A stretch of DNA of 64,000 nt, taken from NCBI GenBank assembly GCA_026214975.1, contig CM047805.1, positions 64,402,170 to 64,466,169 on the forward strand, written 5' to 3'. Below are positions 31,912-44,197 of this stretch, piece by piece (position 1 is the first letter of the stretch; each line of letters starts with the position of its first letter). The notes below the pieces were generated by a model, which saw nothing but the letters and a program-made list of their open reading frames with translations, had not been told where the DNA came from and did not search any database. Source of the stretch: Gentiana macrophylla (Eukaryota; Streptophyta; Magnoliopsida; Gentianales; Gentianaceae). A program made the translations under genes and the position numbers.

Positions 31912-34084
31912 TGTTGGAATAGTGTCCTAAACCCAATTGGGTTGGACCGGATCCGACCAGGTCGGATCGCTTCTACTATTTCTTTATGTTTATACATATA
32001 TAAAATGGCTTTTCTGTTGTCATATATATGTTCTTTTAAAGAACCAATTATGAATTGTTATATGATAACGCCCTTAGTATTAAATCGTGATAGAGAAACC
32101 ATGATAAGCGATTATGGTTGATGAGATCTCTAATCACTTTAACAAGTTTGATACTTAAATGTCTCTAGGTCGATGTACTTTTAAACAGGCATTGATAGTA
32201 TGAACAAAGTTAGCACGTATTAGATGTCTTCTGCCTTTAAGGCGTGGATACATCTCGCTTCATCGAAGTGTAGAGACACTTGGACCAGACGTGGACGTGT
32301 ATTGAGAATGCGACGTGGGGATCGACCCACTTACACGGATAAGTGTCACACTATGTGGCGGTTGTATAATTATCCTCAGGACCGGAGTGTTCATGGCATC
32401 ACGGTGTGGATTGTCATGCTTTGACACTATTGAGGTTTCCCATAGCCACGGGGAGATCATGCGGTAGTGATTGGGTGTGATACTGAAGCATGCGGAGTAT
32501 ACATGATTGGTCGTCCGGGAATCGCGTATCCTATGATTGGGATCGAATATCCGAAATGGCCTTCTTATAAGGAATGTTTTACTCTCGTGAATCTTTGCAA
32601 AGTGGAAGTAAGTGAGTTACTTCGAGAGAGCATGATATCCAGATTGTAAGATACGGTCGTTAATGTTTGACACTCGACGTACGACCGTATGGATATTATT
32701 ACAAATGATAGGATTGTAAGTTACACGTGATCAAGCTTTCACATGAAAGGTAGTAGTCATTGCATTTGACTCTTCCGATGATCGGGGTCACGTGTGTGTT
32801 GCTAGACGATATCCCGTGATCGTTAGGTATGAAGGGCATTTTCGTAATTTGCACTTTGTGTCTACGGCTAACATATTCGGAAGTCTATCGGGTCACACAC
32901 ATATGAACATCTAGCCGGATTAAAATGTGGTTATAGTTGATAGCCAAATAAGGAAAGTTTATCTCGAGACTATAAGGGTTATAGTGGTAAATTAATATGG
33001 TGGTATTTATTTATTATGAATAAATTAAATACAAGATATTAATAATAGTATTACATTAATTAAAGAATATTCCGGAAGCCAATTAATGGCTAAAGGGGGC
33101 GCATATATTATTGTGTATAAGATACACTTGGATTGTGCAATTTAATTAATGGTATTATCATATATTAATATTAGATATTAATATATAGAGAGATTTTATG
33201 GTGCAAGCAATTGTAGAAGTATGTTAGAGTGGCCAAGATACATTGTAGTCTCTCATTTTTACTCTCTTTCACATAATACACTTTTATCGTGTGTGAGAGG
33301 TTAGAAATGAATGGTTGTAATGTATGCCACTTGATACAACATTGCTTCAACGGTTGTATTATAAAATTTGTCTAATATATATATGTATTTGTGTACATGC
33401 GTGTGTGTGCATATATGTGATATGCATGTGCACTTGTGTAATAATTATATTTTTTTATATAGATTTATTTGTGTAATATATGTGTGATATATACACATGT
33501 GTAAATTGATTTATGGTAATAAGATAAATGTAGTCAATATTAGATATTGACAATATCTTGGAAATATTCAATATAAGATATTGACAATATCCTAGATTTA
33601 TTTGATATAAGATATTATAATAAATGAGATAAATCAATCAATTATATTTTTCTTATTTTATTGGGAAGATGTTTTCTTCCTTTCCACTCTATTAGAGGCG
33701 CCACCTTCTACTATAAATAAGAGGTGGGTGTCAAGCTCTTTTACATCACAATTGCAAGAACTCATAGTTCTTGTGTAAAATAGAGAGCATCTTTAAAGAG
33801 AGTTAGAGAGAGGGAAAAGGGCTGGTCTAAAGAACCGGAGTTTTCCAATAGCAATCCATGATGGGATTCGGCGGGTCGTTTCGTGTGGACTAGCGGCAGA
33901 GGCCGAACACTTGGGCGGCTCTATGCAGAACTACTTCTTAGACGGTCAAAGCGCCGATCTTATAGATCAACCAAGGTAACCACCGTCTACTACTTATTTG
34001 TTTATTGCTTAAACGAAGTCGATCTTGGGTAAAAGGAAATCAAAATTTTAAATTCCGCTGCGTTCCCGCGTAGATTTCCTAACA
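31912..34084 (+). mobile_element. Solo LTR of a long-LTR family (family A, copy 1)
   Basis: It begins TGTTGGAATAGTGTCC and ends ATTTCCTAACA. The 5-bp target duplication GGCAA is at 31907-31911 and 34085-34089, so this is a complete LTR left by recombination. A TATAAATA box at 33712-33719 puts transcription on the plus strand, with about 1.8 kb of U3. The near-palindrome GATATTGACAATATC occurs twice (33543-33557, 33577-33591). Relatives lie at 41003, 54045 and 55141. Short ORFs inside it recur in relatives but are not convincing genes. No internal coding of this family is in the window, so its superfamily is unknown. Confidence 0.85.
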
Positions 34085-34093
34085 GGCAACACC

Positions 34094-34842
34094 ATGAAAA
34101 TTCTTGTGTGGAACTGTAGAGGATTAGGCAAACCGATTGCTCTCAAAGCTCTCTGGCGATTGGTCACTAAAAACCAACCATCCCTCGTGTTTCTTTCAGA
34201 AACGAAATCCACCTCATCTCGAATGAACTGGATCCGTGCATCTCTAGGGTTTCAACATGGTTATTATGTGGCCTCAATTGGTAGAAGTGGCGGCTTAGCA
34301 TTGTTGCGGTCAATAGATGTCAGAATTACACTACATAATTCTTCCCCAGGTCATATAGATGTACGTGTTGATGATACCGACTTCTTTTCTTGGCGTTTCA
34401 CGGGTTTTTATGGAAATCTGGATGCACCGAAACGCAAGCATTCATGGGAACTTTTAAAAATGCTCGGTGTGTCCCACAATCTCCCTTGGTGTGTGATGGG
34501 AGACTTTAATGAGATATTGTTCTCCCACGAACAAGAAAGACCGAACGGTAGATCCCAATCGGCGATGCAAGCTTTCCGTTCTACTCTCCTAGACTGCGAT
34601 CTTTTTGATTTAGGCTTCGAGGGATCGAAATTTACTTGGAGGAGGAATAAACAAGATAACACTACAACACGGGTTAGGCTTGATAGAGGAGTAACATTGA
34701 CTGGAAGTTGAAGTTCCACTCTCACAAAATTCAGCATCTATCTACGTTTCACTCGGATCACTCACCTATTTGGTTGTCATCGTCTTTGTCTGATGAAACT
34801 AAACCTAAATAGAGAGCGCTACCAAGGTATGAACCTTATTGG
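34094..34842 (+). pseudogene. LINE endonuclease (APE-type) domain
   Basis: The ORF starts with the ATG at 34094 and has the L1 endonuclease hallmarks: MKILVWNCRGLG at the N-terminus, FLSETK (metal-binding Glu), GFYGN, WCVMGDFNEI (Asp and Asn of the active site) and GSKFTWRR. The final SDH motif region near 34741-34765 lies beyond a frameshift and stop at about 34700. The enzyme nicks target DNA at TT/AAAA-like sites to prime reverse transcription. It lies nine bases downstream of the solo-LTR insertion. The frameshift and further stops make it inactive. Confidence 0.85.
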
Positions 34843-35968
34843 TTGCTAGATGAAGATTTTGATTTATTTTTCCAGCAAAATTGGCGTGCTTATTCTACAT
34901 CAGATGCACAATGTTTAGAATCCGAAATTTTGCGAATGAGGAGAGAGTTGTCTGAATGGGCCAAAGCAAAATATGGTGATATCCCAAAACGCATTAAGGA
35001 GTTAAATACTCCGTTGGAGGAGAATTTTAAGAGTGATAAATATAGTGTTGAGCAGGAAATATTTCTCCTTAAAGAGATCGAAAAAGCTCTTGTTTTAGAC
35101 GAAGAGTATTGGAGAGTGCATGGTAAATCCGAATGGTTGGTATCTATGGACAAGAACACATCGTTCTTCCACCAAAAAACTTCATCACAGAAGCGGAGGA
35201 ATACTATTAATAATCTTGTTGATGATCACGGCAATACTTATTCTGATTTGAAAGATTTAAAGAATGTGGCAGCCAATTATTTCAGGTCCATTTACTCAAC
35301 AAATGGCAATGATAGTCATTTGCCAAGTGATCTTATTTTTTCTACTTTATCTGAGCACAATATTGAATCGCTGGCGATACCATTCACAACAGCAGAAATT
35401 CAGACTGCTCTATCCCAAATGCTGGGGAAAACATCTCCCGGACCTGACGGTATGCACATGATTTTTTTTGCAAAAATTCTGGCATATTCTAGGCCAACGG
35501 GTAACAAATGTAACCTTGGGGTGTCTAAATGATGGGCATAGCATGGCTGATTTGAGTAACACAAATCTCTCTGTTATTCCTAAAGTGAAAGATGCGGAGA
35601 AAATGACAGAATTTCGTCCCATTAGTCTATGCAACTCGGTTTACAAGTTGTTGTCCCAAATTTTGGTTAATCACTTGAAGAAAGTCATGAACTCTGTCAT
35701 CTCCCCATGCCAATCTGATTTTATTAAAGGGAGATTAATCACAGATAACGTTATTGCGGCTTTTGAAGCATTACACTCAATGAAGCTCGATAAACGTGGG
35801 TGTGACAAACACATGGCTCTTAACTTGATATGATGAAGGCCTTTGAGAGGGTCGAGTGGAAGTTTCTTAGGCAAGTAATGGAAGCAATGCATTTCCCATC
35901 ATCTTTGATTAATGTGATCATGGCATGCGTCTCCTCTACATCATATCAGGTTCTTATCAATGGTCATC
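34843..35968 (+). pseudogene. LINE reverse transcriptase, N-terminal part
   Basis: After a linker rich in Glu and Lys (34843 on), HGKSEWLVSMDKNTSFFH is the usual segment before plant L1 RT. LGKTSPGPDGM follows, then, in another frame from 35468, EFRPISLCNSVYKLLSQIL and SDFIKGRLITDNVIAAFEAL (RT motifs 1-2) and, after another stop, FERVEWKFLRQVM. The sequence is cut at 35968 inside a YQVLINGH motif by the SIRE-like element. The YxDD catalytic motif is not present in the window and probably lay in the deleted part. Confidence 0.85.
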
Positions 35969-37732
35969 TGTTGGAAATAATATCCGTGTTTTGATGATGA
36001 TACATCACGTATTTAGTAAGATCACTTACAACCCATGATGATGAAGTCATAACTAACTGTCATAGTGCATAATGAAAGAAGAAGCAAGAAATAGTTTAGA
36101 GAAAAGTGTATAAGTTCTATCTAGAGTCTGAACATTGTATAGGTTGTTTCAGACAAGCATTGTAATAGATAGGAACTAGGCGAACAACTGAGTCACAACA
36201 AGCAAATTGAGTATACATATGAAGAACTGAGGGACACAGACTCAGTTGGCTCATCTAGAAGGCTGGAGAACTGAGGGTTCAAACTCAGATGATGAAGAAC
36301 TGAGGGACACAGACTCAGTTATTTAAGACTGAAGAACTGAGGTGACAAACTCAGTTAGAAGCTGATTAAGTCGTGACTATAAGTCAGGATTCAGGCAAGT
36401 CTATGGTGACCTGGAACTGAACTATAGATCATGTAAAGCTGAATAATCTTAAGGACAGAGATTATCAGTTACTAGGAAAAGAAGAAGTTGAATGGTGTAC
36501 CCTGACTTAGTCAATTGAAGTCAGATGTCAAGTATACGAGGTACTCAGTTTTGAAAAAGAGTAGAAAACTGAGTTAAGGCCTTGTTGAATTTGATATGTC
36601 TAAATGACAAAAGGTCGTACATATGAACGTTGGCTAAACGACAAATGCAATGGCTATAAGATTTATTCGACCGTTATATTACCCCTATAAATACACAGAA
36701 GGAAGAAATTGAAGAAGATAGATCTGGGAAAAGTTCTACAATGAACATATCTAAAGATCTAGATCCAGAATATCAGATTTCATAACAAAAAGGGAAAGCC
36801 AACGGAATTGCATTGAAGATTACAGAGAAATATCCAGTAACCCATTAAGGGGGAAGAAGGCATCTTGGAGCTACAACACGAAGGCATCTTGGAGCCACAA
36901 CGCCATATCCAGAAGAATCATACAGCTCACTGAATTAATCTTTTGATTAATTATAAACCTAAACTTTGTGAAAAAGGGTTGGCTGTGCATAGTTTGAGGA
37001 GAGCAACTCCATCTTTCCTCAGACGGGTCGCAACTTGGTCGCCACAAATGTTGCAGTGCAAATCATGGATCGTGTTTGTGATTAGTGGTGAGCTGGTGAA
37101 GGAGTAACTCCACCTCCGAAGGATCAGTGTGCAGAGTGAATGGAGCAATCTCACCTTTCTTTATTATGTGTAGACAGTGAAACTAGGGTGTCGTGAAGGA
37201 CTGTCATTGGGCTAGGATTTTGTAACAGTTATCTCAAGATTCTAGTGATACCTCCTACACCACAGGATAAGGGGAGACGTACGGGATTACACCACCCGGA
37301 ACTTCCATAAACAAACTATGTGTTGATTTACTTTACGCATTTATATTTGTGTTGTGATTGCTTCAATTATTGCATTATCTTTTCATTACTTCACTCAAAG
37401 AAACATCGGATTAATCGAGTCAAAGACTGAATCGATACTTAGGAGACTTAGATCTTTGTTGACACATCTATTGCACAAAAGGCTTGATCTTATCCGCTGC
37501 AAGTTAGTTCAGTTCTAGCACTAGCTAAGCTGAGTTAACTAACTCCTACACAAGGTTAAAGGATATGAACAAAACTGAACTGAGTCACATGGTACATCAG
37601 CTTGTTAGTTCAGTTTGAGTTTACAAGAAACTCAGTTCCTGGGGTACTTTCAGTTTTGGGAAAGTTTTTGGTGACAAGTTTATTCACCCCGCCTCCCTCT
37701 AAACTTGTGTTAGCCTTTCCAAGGGACCAACA
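35969..37732 (+). repeat. Left LTR of the SIRE-like element
   Basis: It starts TGTTGGAAATAATAT and ends GGGACCAACA. A TATAAATA box lies at 36686-36693. The part between 36220 and 36360 repeats GAACTGAGGGACACAGACTC, and the words AACTGAG and CTCAGTT recur across the LTR. The same start reappears at 40959 after the polypurine tract, confirming the boundary. Confidence 0.85.
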
Positions 37733-37734
37733 AT

Positions 37735-37746
37735 TGGTATCGGAGC
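37735..37746 (+). other. Primer-binding site, initiator Met tRNA type
   Basis: TGGTATCGGAGC follows the LTR by two bases. It differs at one base from TGGTATCAGAGC, the usual copia primer site complementary to initiator Met tRNA. Confidence 0.8.
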
Positions 37747-37835
37747 AGTTCTTCATTTTGGAAGTGATCCAAAGACAAACCAGTTTTTGAAAACCCCTCA
37801 CTGTATCAGTTGTAAAAGCACTTAGTTGAATTTTA

Positions 37836-38614
37836 ATGGATACATCTAGAATTAGAAGTTGGCTTATTCACCCCATGACTAACTGTTTGCAAAATATATC
37901 TGATTTTCAGGATCAAGTATTTGAGAGATTCAGTGCTACAAATTCACATACCAATCCAGAACCTCAACTCAGTGATGATGCGGATATCAATCTAAATGAC
38001 AGATCCAAAGAAGTTCCATCACTAAGCAATTTCTCAGAAGAAGAAGAAAAGAAGTTGTTGCAAGTAACTGATGATATAGAAGATGCATTAGAGCAACAAA
38101 AAAATGTATATTTTAACCGTGAAGCTGTAATAAACAATCAAGGAAAGGTACATTCTTCAACTCAGTTATCATTCGCTGAACTCAGTCAAAGAAACTCCGA
38201 GCTTGTCAAGTTAATTAAAAAACTCACACTGGAATTGAAACTAAAAGATATAGAACTTGACAAAGCAAAAGATTGGAATAAGTTTCTTGAAACTGAGATG
38301 TCTAATCTAGCTAAAAGTTAATATCTAGTAAATTTGACAAAAGCAATGATAATTCCCCACCCTTACCCAGTCTTGAGATCTCAAACAGTACAAGCTCTAG
38401 ACATCAAGATACTGGAAGACCTAGTAGATTACACAGAGAAATTAAAGATGATAAATCTAAAATAATCCTTGTGAAATCAACTAAGGTTGAGCGTAATGGT
38501 CTATCTAGAAAGGAGATGAGAAAGGTTAATTCTCTCATCAAAGAAGTTGAAAGCTATACCTTAGTAACTAATCCAGCCGGACCCAAGAAGATATGGGTAC
38601 CAAAGAAAAATTAA
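37836..38614 (+). pseudogene. gag-like ORF of the SIRE-like element
   Basis: The ATG at 37836 opens 161 codons with an acidic middle and a predicted coiled coil (ELVKLIKKLTLELKLKDIEL). After the stop near 38320 another frame continues to 38614: RHREIKDD-type residues, STKVERNGLSRKEMRK and finally NPAGPKKIWVPKKN. A GPKxxWVPK tail is characteristic of the end of SIRE-type gag. The central gag domain and zinc knuckle are missing, so the ORF is internally deleted or belongs to a shortened gag. The family call rests on this tail and the primer site. Confidence 0.55.
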
Positions 38615-38733
38615 AACTGCTTTTAGTGTAAAGTCGAGTTTTTCATCAGAAAATCCATAGAAAACCGACTTCCACACAAAAGTCGATGAAGGGCAATATG
38701 GTCAAAAATTGAAAACTTTCCAGCTACTATCTG

Positions 38734-40944
38734 ATGCTTGGGCTGACAAACAAATCACCAGAAGCCACGTGTCAATCGAGGAGAAGAAGCAAATGTGCAT
38801 CCCTACAAATCTCATTGATTGTGACACGACTCTCAATTAAGCGGATGAGTATAATGAAAGACTCAGAAAGGTATACTGTTCTTACAATCTTGACCAAGTC
38901 TCGCACAATCAACTTCAAGATATTCAAGGTTCCCCTAAGAATTCTCAAATTAAAAATTCATGGAGAAATATAACATTGATGAAGGAATCACCATGAGTCT
39001 GGATGACTTCAGTCAAAAAATTTCAAACTCCATCCTATCAATTCAGATTGCGGACAAAATCAAAAAGATTCGAGGACTTGAAAATCTGATTGATACGGAG
39101 GTCAATTTTCTATGCCCAAAAGATATCAAATATTTCTACAGAAACGCCATAATCGCCAATGATGGAAAGAGTTTCAGGACAGCAGTTTAAGAGAAAAGCA
39201 TTACTGTTAATGAACATCTCTTTCCCTAGTATTTGGTTTGGACATATTTGGAGGATCTTCATCTCTCACTTTTGGAAATGAAGAAAAAGACAGACTTTGG
39301 AAAATCACAGCACTCAACAAAAATAAGAAGAATTTCATTGGATCTATCCATCAACAAAAACAAGAGTTCGCATTTTTAACAATTCTTCTGACCAAAAACG
39401 TCATTGGTCACACTTGGAATCTCTACACTCTTTTAACAGAGAAACTGAAACTAATCTATGCTATTTGGTTTGAGGAGAAGCTGGATTGGAACAAATTTGT
39501 TCTCAGGCAATTGATCAAAGAAATTTCAGATGAAGAAGCAAAAGCCTATGGAAGGAAGACAGTTCGAGAAAAGTTCATGTTGAAAAAGGGATTTCCTTAT
39601 TTGGTACAAAGGATACTGAACTATTTCTCCATCTCTAGATCTACAGAGTCAGAGTTAATAGAGAAATCAGTGGCCAGTGGATCGAAGAAAAGAAAAGTTC
39701 ATGATGAAGTCATAAGAGAAACCTTGGTCTCTAGCAAAACTGAAAACCAGGATGATAGAACAGCTAGAAGACAAAGGAGGATGATGCAGAAGCATTTCAC
39801 AGTGACTCAAAGGAAAACTGAAACTGAAGAAAGTGAATCCTCAGCTGATATGCTTGAAGGATACACTGAGAAGCAGAGAGAAAAAGATATTGAATTTTGT
39901 GCAACTGAGTATGAGAAAGAATTATTAAGTCATAACTCTCATTTTCATGAAGTCAGTTCTTCATCTCAAGTTCAAGATGCGTCTGCAAGCAAATCAATAT
40001 TGACTGACATCCCCCGTCTTGCAACTGAAAAGACTCAGCCACAGTTAAAGAAAACTGAGAAGAGATTGGAAGGGTTAAAGATGATCATCGAGAGCCTGAT
40101 GCAGACTTTACAAAAGAAGCTCTACAACTTACATGAATCTATCTCAATAGCACACTACTCAGGTCTGAACAATTACTCAAACATCATCACCTTGCACAAG
40201 TTATTTGAAGAAAGCGTTTGCATATCTTCAAACAAGGGGGAAGATAAAACTAAAGGTGAAGCTGTTGGTGATGTTGATAAAATTGAAGGTGCTGAAGTTA
40301 AGACTGAACTGACAAAGACAGAGTCAGCTGAAGAAATCTGTGCTAAACAATTGATTGAAGAACAAGACAGACAAGTGCATACCGATTTACTTGTTATTCA
40401 ACAAAATGGAGAGGCAGTTGATAGTTTGATCGAGGAGCTAATTGCAGAAGAAACTTTGTAGAAACAAGAACTGAGGAAAATTAAGAAGCCTCAGTTAAAG
40501 CTATGTTGAGCATCAGAAAGAAGATTGCAATTTATGCTAGATTGCTAAATGAATTAAAGGAAGCTGAAGATAGAGAAGCAAAAACTGAGGGGGAATATAC
40601 CCTGAAACCTGAAGAAAAAGAACTTGGCTTTATATCAAAAGAAGAAGAGAAGATAATGGATAAGGAGATTAAAGAAATTTTGATAAAACTCAAGAACCAG
40701 GATAACTAAGAAGAAAATCGGATGATCAATGAATACCTGGATATCAAACCCAGAGATAATGAATCGAGAGAAGAAGGAAAAGAAAGAAGGCTTCTAGAAA
40801 CAAAAAGAAGTATCTTTCTTGGTGAAAAAGATGTTTTATCTGGAAAAAGAAAATTTGTAATGAACCCAGTAACTCAGTTTGTTTTTGCACAACCTTGTAA
40901 TGAACTTAGCTGTTTTAGTTTAGGGAGGGTTATGGCACATCATC
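38734..40944 (+). CDS. Unrecognised coding region of the SIRE-like element
   Basis: Several open pieces follow one another on the plus strand: 38960-39190, 39238-40461 (407 codons), 40503-40709 and 40722-40970, separated by single stops or frameshifts. They probably derive from one long ORF. The first part is compact and globular (FLCPKDIKYFYRNAIIANDG, DRLWKITALNKNKKNFIGSI, KLDWNKFVLRQLIKEI). The rest is Lys/Glu/Ser-rich with coiled-coil potential, and contains a basic SGSKKRKV nuclear-localisation-like stretch. It lies where protease-integrase-RT would be in an autonomous copia element. I do not recognise a family; an env-like or transduced gene is possible. Confidence 0.5.
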
Positions 40945-41002
40945 AAAAAAAGGGAAATTGTTGGAAATAATATTTGTGTTTTGATGATGATTCGTACGTA
41001 TT

Positions 41003-44000
41003 TGTTAGGAAATCACTAGTTTAACGCTGCGGAATTTAAAATTTGATTTCCTTTTTACTAGATCGTTCTTCGTTTAATGCAATAAACACGTTAAGTAGTT
41101 TGACGGTTATACCTTGATGATCTATAAGATCGTTGTTTTGACCGTCAACGGAGAGTAGTTCAGTGCGCAAGCCGTCCACGCGTCCGGCTGTTTAGGGTGA
41201 TTTTCTATGATTTATATCGTTCTATTTCGTAATAATTTTCCCCTATATCCTAATGATTTGCATGAAAAGTAAGTACTTATTAGATTTATTAAGTAAATGA
41301 AGTGAGGAGTTGTTGAATTGCAAAGTTGAGTTGATTTCGTGGTTTTATTGATGATTTTCTATCTATATGAATGATTTTACACTTTGCATGTTTTTGTCGT
41401 CTTGAAGGTACACAAATTTGGCATGAAAGGAGCTTAACCAATGTTCAACTGAAGATTTGAATAGAAGAAAAGAGATAAAGTGGAGATTGGATTGAAGATT
41501 TAAAGTAAATTTAGAATGAAGTTGATCCAGACGAGCGTTCGATACTCCGTCCAGATGGACGAGCGTTTGAATAACTGAACGGGCGTCCAGGAAGAAATAG
41601 TGGATTCAGAGTATTGAGGTTTTTACCGAACGAGCGTCCAAAATTACATAGGACGGGCGTCTGATCAGACTCGGCCCGACTCGAAGAAGTTCATACAAGT
41701 TGAACGGGCGTCCACCCAACTGAACGAGCGTCCACACGCCGACTTAAGCTAAACCGACTTATATCCCTATAAATAGCTGCGTTTTTTTCAACCCTAGGGA
41801 GAAGACAATTACCCTAGGCGGCCACATAAACCCTAAGGGGCGGTTGTTTGCACGTTTCTCTTTGGATTATCTTGTGAGTTTTTATTAAAAGTTGCATCTT
41901 TATTATGTTTTACTTGTTTTATGCAATTTAATCGATAGATACTTTGCATGCTTGAAGTTAATGTTTGATGAGAATCGTTATTAAACCCTAGATCACCGTA
42001 ATAAAGATTAGATCTTTAATCTAATTAACGAGAGTTGCTAGGTTGAATTTCTAGATTAGAGATTGAGAAATCTCACACCTTTGATATTAAAAGCGTTAAT
42101 CTTTAAGATCGAAAGATAAGAGATTAATAAACGAATTATCTAAGAGATTAGAAATTCTACCTTTGATAGGTGAATCACAACTTTTGATTAATCATCACTA
42201 GATAATCTAGAGAAGAAATTGAATGTTATAGAATTGGTGGATCAATTGCTTGTTCGTTGTTTAAATTATTGATAAATAGTTTGTGCTTGATTTGCTTAGC
42301 AAAGTTATAATTTTTATTGCATGTTTAGGTTTTAGAATAGATTATTTTAGATAATTTGGTTCAGTAATCACGCGCTTCTGGCTTTAGATTTCTAATCTTC
42401 GTCCGCTTTACTTTTGTTATTTTCGCTTTTAGTTTGTTACGTGTAATCGCTTTTATTTTCTATTAATTGTAGTAATAGTAGTTGTGACATCCTTAGGTTA
42501 GTTAGATAAAAACTAGGTAAACAACCCCGATTCCCTGTGGATTAGACTCTGGTATTAACCTCTATACTACGATCCCTGCACTTGGGGTAAACCGGATTTA
42601 TTTTATTACTTGTTATATTTCGTTTAGCATAAAATCCGAGACACCGGCCTCTATCGCTAATCCACACGAACCCCTCGCCGGAATCCTCCTTGGATTGCTA
42701 TCGGAAAAACTCCGGTTGCTAGACCAGCCTTTTTCCTCCCTCACAAACTCACTATAGGTTGCTCTCTATTTTACACAAGAACTATGAGCTCTTGCAATTG
42801 TGATGTACAAAAGATCTTGACACCCACTTCCTTTATATAGAGGAAGTGGCGCCCATATGTTGTGTGGAGGAGAAGAAAACATTTTCCCAATAAAATAAGG
42901 AAAATCTCCTAGATTGATTTATCTCTTTTATTATAATTAATTTTGCCAATATCTAATATTGAATATAATACCATAAATCTATTTTTCCAAAATCAATTAA
43001 TATCTTATATTAATATTATGTCAATCTTATTAATTAAAGTCACACAATCCAAGTGTATCTTATACACATCAAATGTATTTCCTATAGTCAATTAATTGAC
43101 TTCCGAATATTCTTTAATTAATATATTTTGTATATAATTAATATCCTGCATTTTATTTATTCATAATAAATAAATACCACCATATTAATTTACCACTATA
43201 ACCTTTATAGTCTAGAGATAAACTTTCCTTATTTGGTTATCAACTATAACCGCATTTTAATCCGACTCGATGTTCATATGTGTGTGACCCGATAGGCTTC
43301 CGAATATGTTGGCCGTAGACACAAAGTGAAAATTACCAAAATGCCCTTCATGCCTAACGATCACGGGATAGCGTCTAGCAACACACCGTAACCCCCAATC
43401 ATCGGAAGAGTAAAAAACAATGACTACTACCTTTCATGTGAAGCAGTTACCGTGTAACTTACAATCCTATCGCTGAATCAATATCCATACAATTGTATCT
43501 AGAGTGTCAATACATTAACGATCGTATCTTATAATCGGGATATCATGCTCTCTCGGAATAACACACGTACTCCCACTTTGCAAAGATTCTCGAGAGCTAG
43601 ACATTCCTTATAAGAAGGCCATTTCAGATATTCGATCCCAATCATAGGATACGCGATTCCCGGAACACCAATCATGTATACTCCACATGCTTCAATAACA
43701 TACCCAATCACTACCGCATGATCGCCCCGTTGTTAGGAGAAATCTCAATAGTGTCAAAGCATGACAATCCACACCGTGATGCCATGAAGACTCCGGTCAA
43801 AAGGATAATTACACAACCGCCACATAGTGTGACACTTAATGTAAGTGGGTCAGTCTAACGTACGCATTCTCCAATACACGTCCACGTACAGTCCAAGTGT
43901 CCTTACACTTCGATAGACGAGATCTATCCCTATATTCTAAAAGATAGAGGACATCCAATACGTGCTAGTCTGATTATACTATCAATGTCCCATTTGATAA

Positions 44001-44197
44001 TATGTAAGACTAGATACATTTAAGTACCAATCTTGTTATAGTGATTAGAGATCTCATCAACCATAATCACTATCATGGTTTCTCTATCACAGATTGACAC
44101 TAGGGACGAAACTATATATATACAACAAATAATATGAAGATAAACAATATATAATAACATAAGTGCTTTTATTAATCATACGTTATGCAGTGTTTCG
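41003..44197 (-). mobile_element. Family A LTR, copy 2, minus orientation, right end unclear
   Basis: It starts TGTTAGGAAATCACTAG, the mirror of copy 1's end, and parallels copy 1 on the opposite strand (for example AACGCTGCGGAATTTAAAATTT near the start and ATCATGGTTTCTCTATCAC near 44070). A minus-strand TATATAAAG box lies at 42832-42840. The last 100 bp (44098-44197) diverge strongly and no clear end or target duplication was found; the left flank is GTATT. It holds a solo Athila-type LTR. It lies at the boundary where the SIRE-like right LTR and about 1 kb of LINE are missing. Confidence 0.75.
41189..42643 (+). mobile_element. Solo LTR of an Athila-type gypsy element
   Basis: It starts TGTTTAGGGTGATTTTC and ends AAATCCGAGACA. 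The target duplication CCGGC sits at 41184-41188 and 42644-42648. It is clearly related along its length to the Athila 5' LTR at 56360-57913. A TATAAATA box at 41768-41775 gives plus orientation. Several copies of ACGGGCGTCC or ACGAGCGTCC occur at 41530-41735. Confidence 0.9.

Larger units (their letters stand above)
35969..41002 (+). mobile_element. SIRE-like copia element with gag only (non-autonomous)
   Basis: It has a left LTR (35969-37732), an initiator-Met-type primer site, a gag-like ORF, a second unrecognised coding region and a polypurine tract (AAAAAAAGGGAAAT, 40945-40958). Only the first 44 bp of the right LTR (40959-41002) remain before another LTR interrupts it. I found no protease, integrase, RT or RNase H between 38615 and 40944. 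It thus resembles terminal-repeat elements carrying only gag, which depend on enzymes from relatives. It inserted into the LINE RT; the left flanking 5-mer is TCATC and the right flank is lost. Confidence 0.75.

Noticed and set aside
32224..32649. Short ORFs in the family A LTRs, similar across copies (also 43529-43711 and 54604-54786)
   Set aside because: Shared because the LTRs are related; the ORFs are 60-66 residues, partly broken and in U3, with no domain.
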